From the NCBI RefSeq assembly GCF_910592395.1, contig NC_088308.1, positions 186,001-250,000 on the forward strand: a DNA stretch of 64,000 nucleotides, given 5' to 3'. The notes under the pieces were generated by a model. It had not been told where the DNA came from. It did not search any database and worked only from the letters and a program-made list of their open reading frames with translations. Positions 35,801 through 47,800 of this stretch are shown here, piece by piece. Positions within the stretch are counted from its first letter, which is position 1, and each line of letters opens with the position of its first letter. A program made the position numbers and the translations under genes. This DNA comes from Lineus longissimus (lineage: Eukaryota > Nemertea > Pilidiophora > Heteronemertea > Lineidae).

Positions 35801-38800
35801 TCACACGGCACATTCGTCCTAAGATCGGAGACAGATGATGCAGAGCTACTACTGTCCAGATAAGTTGGGTGCTCAGGGGCGTGCGCAGGTGACGATTTCC
35901 CTGAGTTAGGCGTCAGTGATAATGGATAACCGTTAAATCCCCACGGTGAGAATCTGGGTGATGACGTATCAAATCTACTACTATCCTGGACCGGGCTGAA
36001 CATATTCCATGCAAAGTTGGGTAACATTGGAGCATTCTGGAACTGTTCTGGTGTTGTTTTGGTGAAATCTTGAAATGATGGTAGGCCGGTGGTTTTTGGG
36101 GCGGTGCCTGGCCAGAACATCGAGCTGAATGATGGTAGTGCTGGTTGTTTCCTGGATGATGCTGGCGAGAAGCTCGGGAGGCCTCGCCCATCGCTGCCTT
36201 GACTGGGAGGGTTGCTGCCATTTTGAATGAGGGATCCTGGGTAAATGCTGCCATATTGTTCGCTGTTTTTAACCTGAAGCGATAAAATCACATGATGCTT
36301 CACTAAGATATTTGAAAGTACAAATGAAAGGAGGATCTTCAAGCTGTTGGAAAGAAACAGATAAAGGTTTTTAGCTGAAACAAGAAAATATGATGATTGC
36401 AACTCCCACCCTCCTTAAAGGGGTTTGCTGTGACTAACGTTCATGGTATTGACTAGTGGCTGAGATAACTGGTAAGACACAATGCTGTAAGTGCACTTGT
36501 TATGGAGGAGTGTTTGAGAGAGAGTCTCAAAGACCTTGCGTTTCTATGTCAAGTCCTTGCTATGGTATTGACTCGAACATGATTTGACAATACCCTAAAC
36601 AACCCCAGACATGATATTCAGCTGCCTCTTATAGTGCATATTAAGCCAGACAGTTTTATTTCCTGTCGAAAAAGTGCTCCAAAAATAGCCCACAATTAAC
36701 ATAGTTGCTTTATATCTCATAGCGTCCCAATCAAGCCTAGAGCAGTGTGCAGGCTTGATGGCAAGCTCACAATAACCGGTCAGTTTTATTGACACGAATA
36801 CATAATCTGTTGTAAACCCAATTGTTCTGAGGAGTTGACTATTGTGTATGAGGTCGATACACAAACAGTGTAGTACAGGAATTATTAAAGTCAATCATCC
36901 ACAGACATCAATGAAAGTGAAACGCCTGCTACACCAAGCACAAAACACTTCTTGCCTGAGAAACTAAATTGTAATCTCTTTATTTTCAATTGTCTTTTTG
37001 TTGTGTGATTTCTGAATAACAACTACCCAGGCAGAACCTCTCTATTAAGGAAACAATTGGGACTGACAAGTGCTGTCCATAAAAGGGAGATGACATCATT
37101 ACAGAGGTCCAATTGTATAGTCAATGATGTATTTGGGACCAAACTCACTGTTCTTGACAGGGAGAATGTCCCACTTACAGAGGTGTCCGCTAAGGGAGGT
37201 TCCACTGTATTCCATGATTATTCCACATGCAACTCAATGATTATCTGATAAAATTTATCTGATGAATGACAATTATTTCTCTATTGCAAGATTTCAGAAG
37301 TAGAAATTGTCATTCCACTTATTGTCAAACTCAACATATCGTCAGTTCGAAAGGCCACTCCCCTCACACTGAGCAACCCCCTCCCCCGGGCAATGCCAAG
37401 GAAACGTCACGAAACATGTCCATCTCGAGAGACGGTGATCACTGAACGATGATAAATGTGCCGGAGATGGAATCTACCATAATGGATTGCAATTCATTTA
37501 CACAAAGACGGCAACATCACAGGGAGGAAATGCATGCACACGCACGCGGCCAGATTGCGTGCAGCCCCAGTACCTCATGTACATGATGAGTTGAGTGCAT
37601 TTGATATATGAGGCTGAACCTGCCAATACCAGTGATCTAAAGGGGGTTAGGTTTCCACAGAGTCATGCAAAGCATGAATTATACTCTTTGTGGGGTTTGC
37701 CTGTAAGGCACTCACAGGTACTGATGTACAATATTGCAGTATAAATGCTGTGATTAATTCATCATTCTTCAGTTGAAATCATTCCCTGGGTTTAGGTTGG
37801 TTGGTAATAGATGATATGTGAGTCTGTGACAAAGCAAAGGGCTCGCAGATTCACAGTGCTTTTTAAATTATTCATAGCACAGTAATATTGCTCAGCAATG
37901 TTCCAATTACTAACAGGCTCACTTCCACTTTTACATGTATTTACAAAAATCTCATTTTGTAGTCTGACAAAAACCATCATGATACACAACTACTATGATA
38001 ATGATGAAATATGTATTATATAAACAAACTGAATATTCCTTTGTGAATCATACTAAATCAACTCCCCAGTCTGACCTGATTAATCTTTAACTAGGCCACT
38101 CGTGCTTAGACAAGTCAGACAGCCAACAATAACAGGTGGTGTAAACAACTAACCATCACAACATTTAGTTTGTGGTTTCATTTTTGAAATATAGTTTAGA
38201 AATGGTAGTTAAAACGAGTAGTTAACTCAGATATGGGGGGGGGGGCAGGTTAAGCAGCGGATTCCAGGCTTGAAGGGTTAACCTTGAAAAGCACATTTGA
38301 ATACATGCTGGTAATACATACATGTATGTTATAGCATAGAGTGTAACACATTGATCATGTATTGTATGGGGTAACCTTATTTATTACAGCATTGCTTTGT
38401 GCCACTTGTTGACTTTGTATAGCACTGGTATTCATCAAAGGTTGAACTAAGCCATACTTAGTTGGTATTGTTCAGAAATGATCTCTCTTTTATCACTGCC
38501 ACTCTTAGAGATATTCCAACAAAGGCTTTGCCATGTTTGCCAATGATGTACATACAAGTCTGTAATAAACCAAGGAGGTGACTTCTGGGGAGCCACTTGA
38601 CACATGCCCCCCCCCCAACCACCACCACACATGGGAAGCAGAGAAAGAGGTTTCATGATGACAGAGGAGTCAGAGAAGTGTTACATGAGCATGGCTGCAG
38701 GCTATTGCAATGAATGATTGCATCATTCTGGAGCCTGCAAATGCAATGTTGGGTTATAGATGAACTTCAGGGGGCTGCATTCATTCAAAGATGTCCTTGA

Positions 38801-41800
38801 ACGTGCCCTTTCTACCTCCAAGCTGATAGAAATCCAAGTGATACAAGGGTTGAAAAGAGCTGGAAGTAACCGCCACCGGTTACAACAAGAGCCAATCAAA
38901 TATGATGCCTGCTTGTGTAATAATTGCTTTCAAAAAAAGTTTTAACACAAAATGGAAACAATGACCAGGAAAATGTGAGAGTGAAATGGAAGGTTTCCTT
39001 TGTGTGTTTGTGCCCTTGGACCAGCAAGCATTGTCCTTTTGAGTTCTGGACGGTGAAGAAACCAAACAAATCCAATGATAGAGTCCATTGAAAATAGTGT
39101 TTTCTCCTTGCAGTTTTAATTGTATTTTATGATGTAACACCTCAGAGAGGGTTCTTTAGAGTCTGGGTGTAGCCCAAGGGTTGTCTGAATAACTAATTGG
39201 TGGCAGCTTGAAATCACTGCTTCACCTTTCAAAAAGAGACAGGCGACAAGTTTGTAGCAAATAGTCTGATCCAAATGGACGATTTCAAAATATACTGAGA
39301 ATTAACCAAATTATACAAAACGCAACCAACTGAATCCGAAGTCAACCAATACCGCACAGTGCTGAAGTTAGCGCATTATGAATCATCAGCGATTAGTAAC
39401 AATATGAAGACTCATAACAGCACCAAGCATAACAATAATGTAATGGGAAAAATATAAAAAAATCAGCGTCCAGTATTGAAACAAGCGTGTTTGTCAGCCG
39501 TAACTGAATAGCATAGCATCTGAGTTCATTCCGTACAGGCGATGACTGGCGACCTCAAATGGCCTGATCGGGAAGCAAGTGTATTGCCGCAGCTATTGTA
39601 CCCATAGAACGCTGTAACGATGCCGACCGCATTAAAGTTCAAGGTCAGCGGTCTGATGTTTGTAAACAAACGAAGCTACGCTTGGAGCATACCGCACTTA
39701 CTCTTGAGGTACGGCACAACAGTTTAGATTGGTTTAAGGTAGCGTTGGTTTTGCCATTATCAGTTTGTACTACACACACATTTTTGACAAGAGGCCTTAT
39801 CTGTAATTGGCTGAGAAAGATATGGACTGCCCTGTTAACACCATAATATTGCCAGGTATGATTATTACAAGTTCATGGACAGTGTTTGTCACGAATGACA
39901 TGGCCTACGTGTGACCAAAGCCAATAGTTTGATCAGAAATCAAGCAGAAAACTGATGGATGGTTCTATCATTACTTTTGATAGTAAGACACACATGTACA
40001 TGTACAATGCAGAATGCTCAGAAAGTCACTAATCCTAATTGATTACCGACGACATTGTGATGCTTTTCAATTGTAATTACAAAACATTGAAATAATAACT
40101 GCCATCTGATCTGGCCAGTTGTCCAGCAGATTAGAAAGAGAAACTAAGTTCTATTCATGACGTTATTGACATCGAGTTCATTCCATATAAATGAAAACCA
40201 TAAGACAGACGACTACATGCCAATGAGAAAGAGACCACCGAAACAATGCTGACTCAAGGGCAAGGTCATTTCTGTTTGTAAACAAACTATCGTAAGCCGC
40301 TGTAATTCGCTGGATATGCGTCAAGTGAATCGTGTGCAATATGATTGGTGGGCGGCACTTGCTACTTGTTATGGCAGGTGCAGTCAGCGAGAGTAATGTC
40401 TGCATATGAAGGTCGCACCTGTCTACAAACAAACTCGCCCACTCAGCCAAGAAGTCAGAAGTAAGAAGGCTATGCACCAATGTGTGCTGGGCACATTATT
40501 GCCAATAGTGGACAGATTAGGACAGTCACTACCACACTGCAATGTTCTTTCCAATCAATCTGTTCCAAAAATCTGCTTTTCAGACAACAGTCAACAAAGA
40601 TGACGTGACACTTTTTCAAACCTTTAAATCACAACAAAAGAATAATGAGAATAATTCAGCAGCCCAATGGCTCAGACTCAGAGCCTCATTCTTCAGTCCT
40701 GTTTATTTGAAGTGAAAGACTTTACAAGGTTTAAGAGAAAGAATGGCAATTCTTGATCCCCAGGCCGGCTCCAGGTCCCTGGAGAGACTTAGTCAATCTT
40801 CTGGTCTTTGCTGAAATAAATGGATGGTTTCCAACCTCAACCAACCATGCTATCACTACTCACTAGAGAATACCCCATCATGAAATAGTGCCAGTTCAAG
40901 TTTTTACAGTTTTCAGCCGTTGTACCAGCAATAATGTACTATACTACTAATGAGAATACTGGCACTGTGAAGATACTATTGGCATGTGAAAACACCACTC
41001 ACATTCCTAACAAACAATAGTACAGCTTACCTTTTTCTGTGGAGGTTCTTGCGTACTCTCCATTCTGTAACTAGGATTCTGCAAAGACAAAAAGAGCACC
41101 GAGAGTAAATAACTCCTTCACAAAGAATCAAGTCTATTGGACTCGGAAACATTGTCAATTCTGTGTCTTGCTGCAAAATAAAAACATGCCTTAACAAGGA
41201 AGTCTTCACACAACAAATACTACCACAGGATAACTGTAAGCGGTTGAAGTTGAATGGGAAACACGACCATAATTGAATGAGTAATTGGTCATGCACAAAT
41301 CATGGTGGTACAATTATATTTCAGAACTTTTTGATATCAAACATGAAATCATCATTGCATGTTCAAATATACCAATGCTGGGCCTAACCGAGACTTTCCC
41401 TTGCGGGGTGGGGAGGGGGTGACTTTAGATATATGACACAATGACGACAGACAAACCAATTGACTATCAGAATATCCAAAATAATGAAGTCTCACAGTCA
41501 CAGACTACGAAAGATCTGCCTGAAATATTTTCGAAACAGATAGCAGAATTTCAAGTGTGTAAATCAATAAGCAATTTGTCACAACTTCTAGTATGGAAAC
41601 CAAAACTGGGACATGTTGGAAAGCCCAATCCGTCTATCATTAAGCCAAAGAACTTTTCAAATTGAACTATGGACCGGATATGAGAATCAAATTCATATAA
41701 TACCTGTAAGAGGTATTAATGAACATGATCTTGAAGTCGTCAGTGACGTAAACTTGACCAGGGAAAACGAAAGTTATCGTTCAAGTACATCAGGACCGAT

Positions 41801-44800
41801 CTACAGCGATAGCCGGATCATTTACAGTAATCTCACGCAATGCTTTGAATCCTCCCTTTGTTCTTTCCATATCAGGATATCAATTTGCTTGCGCAAGATT
41901 GGTCCATGCGGTAACCATAGGGTGAGTTTGTTTATCATACTGCATCTCAATAACTTGGCAGTATTGATGAATACACTATACAGAGTCAAAAACCCTATTA
42001 GGAGTATAAGAGGAGCAGACTAGCCAACCTACCATGCTGTGGTACTCCATGATGAAAGAGGATAAGAAGCCTGGCACAAACTCACCACAAGGACCACATG
42101 GACATGATAAAGGATGCCCAAATCATTATGCAGCATTCAAAAAGGGCCACTTATTTGATGGCCATTGTCCACGCATACAGACAACCTAATACCATCAGGC
42201 TATTGTCTGCAGCTAAAAATAACAGGTCACCTCATATCAGTTTTATCACTGCTTGCATTTCAGTTCCTGTCTGGTATACAGGATGTCTCAGAGAGAATGC
42301 TGGCTTAGTTGTTTAAAAAATTGAGCCAAAGGCCTAATTGCACAGCTAACTTTTGGTCCTGGGGGATTGGATGGGAGCAGAACACTTTTGTCCCACATCT
42401 GCATGTAAAACACACATCTTCGATGACTGAGGACAGTAAGCCCCCCTCTGCCTCCTACCCCCCTTAATACGGCCCTCTAGACACACCAAATAACAAATAA
42501 CAAGCCCCCCTCCCCAGCAAAATCATACTATGGCAACATTTTGCCCAAAAATACATTAGTTCATTTCAAGTTCAATGAATGATACCTGGGAGCTGCTAAA
42601 AATACTCAAATACACCTATAGATACAACCGATCAGGTCAGTTCAGAGTTGCCGATAGCAAGCGAATAGCTTGATACGAAGCTACTGAACAACTACACAAC
42701 TACAAGGCCTTTACATGAAGGTATTAATGCCACCAGGGCATGAGGAAGAAATCAATAGATCTGGCCAGGCAGCAGCTGAATCATTCTCAAAGGAAGCAAA
42801 CAGCAGGTGACACAATAAGCCTGGAAATGCTATCAATAAAGGCCTTTATCAACTACAAGCAAATTTGCTTACTTCTAGAAGTGTGTGCTTTTGGTCGGCC
42901 CCCGAGTTGTACATTGAAAATATTGTAGTAAGCTCTATTTCTTGTAATCTTGCCATACAGTCAACGCATGTAATAACACCAGTCAACATCAGCAGATTTG
43001 CTGCTAATGAAATTCATCCATTTGACCATTCACCCGCAGTGACAACTCCCGCAAGCTAAACTTACTCTTTTAAGGACTCCCACTAGCAGGAAACCGGTGA
43101 CAACAATCAACCGGAAATATAGAACTGGAATCTGTGTACACAATTCATGACTGAAACCATCCAATTAACAAGTCTAGCTATATCCAAGCGTAACCAAGAC
43201 AAATCACACAATAATTTTGTTGTATCATTCACATCCATGTAGTTGGTGTGCATGTAACACTACAGTCATCAGTAGGTATCATTCACATCCATGTAGTTGG
43301 TGTGCATGTAACACTACAGTCATCAGTAGGTAATTCGACTGAATGTTATTAACATCATTTAGCACTGTTACATGTATGGATCAGACTAACACCTTTGATT
43401 ATTAAGATTCAACACATCGACACAGATCAGAGAGTGTTCAAATAGGCATCTTGTTCAAGTTTGTCATGTTTAGGCTGGGCAAGACCATTTATACAAGTTT
43501 TTATGTTCAGATGGCCTCCAAGACAAAAACCAACAAAACTGTCCAAAAAACGACTCCAAACTCTTGTCTAACGTAAGCAACGATCTCTAATGTAACAAAC
43601 GGCCACTGAGAGAAATATCAGTAACAACATGGTAAATCTCTGTCATCACGATAAAGAGTGATAGCAGTGCGGATCAGATCAGATTACACAGTGCGGGGAA
43701 ACGATCATCAAAGCCGCAGTCGGAAATGGTCTGAAGCTGCGCTACAACTTACTACGATCGCTCCAGATCAACAACCCTGGCAAACTGCCAAGGGGAAATC
43801 CCAAGACTGTCGGTCTGACAACTCACCCAACGCCCACTCAATTTTTTCTGACAGCGGAGATTAGTTTAGCCCAGATTTTGTTGATGAATGGAAGTGCCAA
43901 TAGGTGGAAGCACTATATCAAGGTCGGTTCGGGGCACGTGAGAACAACACCACGACAATGTTATGAAAATCCAAACAAACCACGGATCAGGCCTATATCG
44001 CTGCGCCATATGGAATCGTTAGCATGAATTGAACGAGGACGGAAACTTCAACCAGAATAGGATAGAAGAGCCAATCGACAATGATTTGCCGGCGTAAATC
44101 CAAGAAAATATCGCAACGGGACTGAGGCAGACATGGGTGAATACGTGCAGTGAACATGGAAAAAGCATACTTGTACAGGTCAGGCAGATGTGAGGAAGAA
44201 AACATCCAGATCAACAGAAATTTTAATTTCAAGATATGGTGGATATATCCGAATATGAATCTTTGACGCAATGAACTGTGAGGGACCACGTCTTGGGCAA
44301 AAGTTCAACATTGTTGATTTCAGCTCGATGGATGTGTTGTTTTAATGACCTGGACATGGATAATAGATCTTGTCGGCTTGTTAGGCTTAGAAATAGTATG
44401 ATAATGAGTTAGTATGATGGTATTGTGATTGTGAATAGATCTGACTTTGCATGTGGTAAAAATTGACCTTGCCAAATGTGGGCCCTGGTTTTCTGCTTCA
44501 ATTGAGCCCAAGACCAGCCAATGCAATCTAGGACAATAAATGGTTTGGTGGACAAGGCCCAACATTGCACTTGTAGTATAAGTATGTACACAAAATATGT
44601 TTGCAGACACATGAAATACTTTTGCAGACAGACAAGAAACAAGGCTGGCCAATTATTGCAATGATTTCGACTCTTTCACACACAAAAGGACCATTAAATC
44701 CACCTTTGATAAATCCTTGCTCCTGGATGCCCATACACAATCCTGAAAACAGACCTTGGAATAATAAAAAGCAAAAATAGAGAAAAAAATTCATCCAAAC

Positions 44801-47800
44801 CTTTCTGCAATTTCAATGGAATTGGAATCCTTTATGTGTGGTGAGATTCTCCTCCCTGAACACACCAAAAGCTTGGACCCACCGATTATTCTCAATATTT
44901 TTGATAAAGGACAACTCTAACAAGGTTGTCATAAATAGTGTGGAGACAATGGTGAGTGCACTATGGGAGCCATAAGCTGTGTTTTATTGATTTGCATGCA
45001 CATGCATGCTAGAATCTGTGGTGATATTCATGCTATACTGGCACCATGAACCCATTAGACATACAGGCGGGTGCAACCATTGCAGAAGGAGAGGGAGGTT
45101 TCTCGCATACATTAGTGTGTTATGTGATATATTGCCTTATATCATGTGCTTCCTAACACATACCATTGAATCAGAGGTGTATGTTCAGGTAGTCTTAGCA
45201 GTGCTATACACTAGCAGCATAACACTGGACAGAACTAACTAAATTATAACATGGTTATGATATAACCAACCAACTTTAGCTAGGCAAAGGTCCAGGGAGA
45301 AAGCTCCTCACAACATCTCCCAATAACCAGCCAACTTTAGCTGGGCAAAGGTCCAGGGAGAAAGCTCCCAACAACATCTCCCAATAACCAACCAACTTTA
45401 GCTGGGCAAAGGTCCAGGGAGAAAGCTCCCAACAACATCTCCCAATAACCAACCAACTTTAGCTAGGCAAAGGTCCAGGGAGAAAGCTCCCTGCAACATC
45501 TCCCAATAACCAGCCAACTTTAGCTGGGCAAAGGTCCAGGGAGAAAGGTCCTCACAACATCTCCCAATAACCAGCCAACTTTAGCTGGGCAAAGGTCCAG
45601 GGAGAAAGGTCCTCACAACATCTCCCAATAACCAGCCAACTTTAGCTGGGCAAAGGTCCAGGGAGAAAGGTCCTCACAACATCTCCCAATGACCAGCCAA
45701 CTTTAGCTGGGCAAAGGTCCAGGGAGAAAGGTCCTCACAACATCTCCCAATAACCAACCAACTTTAGCTGGGCAAAGGTCCAGGGAGAAAGGTCCTCACA
45801 ACATCTCCCAATAACCAGCCAACTTTAGCTGGGCAAAGGTCCAGGGAGAAAGCCCGTCACAACATCTCCCAATAACCAAGCCAACTTTAGCTAGGCAAAG
45901 GTCCAGGGAGAAAGCTCCTCACAACATCTCCCAATAACCAGCCAACTTGGCAAAGTTCAGCTGCTGTTTCGAAACATGTTCACCCAAGTGACACCTTTCA
46001 AAGACGAGACAAGACACGTGTCTTCACTACTATTTTTGATGACAATAAAATGTCAAGAGTGCGCCTCAGGTATTTCTGGAGCAATTCCAAGAATATTTTT
46101 GGAAAGCGCGTCGATGAAGTAGGCTGATTTCTTGTGACTTTCGAAGTAATCCATGGAAGTACTTCTCTATTCTTAACTGTATCTAGGATTTGCACTGCCG
46201 ACTGCCGCTTTTCGAAGGCATCTACCGTGTTTTAAAAGAAACAATAAAAAAGCAACATCAGACTCAATTATCGAACACAATGTTTTCATACGACCAATTA
46301 TGACTTGTTTTTAGGCCGAAAATAGCGCCTTGGGTGTTGCAAATAGGCCGTGCGGTAATCAGCATCAAGCAACTTCGGGTCAAATGAGGACAGATTTCAA
46401 GGAGTTGTTTTGAATATCCATGACAGGAGACACGAGGAACGAGACTCGTGCCCGGAGAACGGCAAACCTTGTGCTGCCCCCTATATCTTCAGCATGTGGA
46501 AAAGATGAAGCAGATGGTCGTCCAGATTTCACTTTGATTCGATATGATCTTTTCTCAACACGAGTGTCAGGCTAGAATTGTTGTCAAATATATTGACGTA
46601 GGGGACCAGTGGTGGGTCTTCTTCAAGAAACCTGGTCAGACAGTGGTCATATCAAGCTGTTTTGGTCAATAGCATGGCCAGGCCATTTCTCTCAGCATTT
46701 CAGGAGACTAGTTACATAGTGGTTAGAGAACCATACTCATAATCTAAGGTTGTGAGGATGACAGCTATACCCTTGAGCAAGACACTCAACCATACAAAAC
46801 TTCGTCCTTTACCTGAGGCAATGGGAATGGGAATAGAAAAGGAACACTGTTCAAGATTAAAAACTTACCATATGAACTTTTTTAAATTCACAAACAGAGG
46901 TAGACTTTTTATATCCTGTCACATATCCATGTATCACATGAGAAAACCCAACTTTTGGCGAATACAGAAAACACTCAGTCCAACCCTGGTCAAACCAGAG
47001 TAATATTATTATCACTAACAAAAAGCTCACAAATAACAGAATAAAAGAAGCCTTTCATTGTATTATGTGCTTGGCGGCAGAACAATCAAGACTTTAGTAG
47101 ACTACATTATGTAGTGGCCTATATGTATAGAATAGGTCATACATATATGTAGTAGGCAAGTCCCTGCACATCATTTATTCATCCATGCATGCTAGTTGAA
47201 AATAAGTATATGCATTGAAAAAGTTCCTCCTGTTGATAGAGCTGACAATGTGGGCTGACTGATATATTTAACAATGGTAGAGGAACTCTCTTCTTCAAAC
47301 AAGTGAGTCTGACAGCTCCAGCTCATGACAGCTTTGAGTCACTCTGATTTGGAGAAGGAAAACTCTGATTTCAAGCCCTGGCTGATCACGATCATGAGCC
47401 TTGAATGGGTGATAATGTAGGACTAGGAGCTGGGTCCCCCCCCAAAACCTGACCGAAGACAAGATTAGACAGCCTACATGGGGGGGGGGGGGCTAATCGG
47501 CCTTGTATATGTACGTAATCAACAACAATGAATTGCATACAACTTGCTTACACTTTAACGATGTGTGTCATACCTATCTCAGAGTTTATAGTCAGACGGA
47601 TAAGGCACCAGGCCCCCAGCTGCGAGAGGGTTCATTGCAGGCAACCAGCGCCTTTGATATGACTGGGTCACACAGAACTAGAGCAACTGTATCAACCTCA
47701 AACTGGCACAGTGGAATGAGGCTTGATGTGGTTGACACAGCACAGGACCAGGTCAGGAATGACAACCAAACACCACCTCTTCCCCGACCTCTAAGCCCAA

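Noticed and set aside
41441-42023. Two overlapping + strand open frames (74 and 136 codons) in TET intron 1
   Set aside because: No recognisable domain, no splice or promoter context, and composition like the surrounding intron.
43993-44794. Group of - strand open frames upstream of TET exon 2, considered as TET or CXXC exons
   Set aside because: None contains the CXXC cysteine pattern and none has paired splice sites with the right phase.
45260-45955. Regular repeats considered as a CRISPR array (also 53089-55037)
   Set aside because: There are no unique spacers between units, no cas genes, and the setting is eukaryotic; they are plain tandem repeats.
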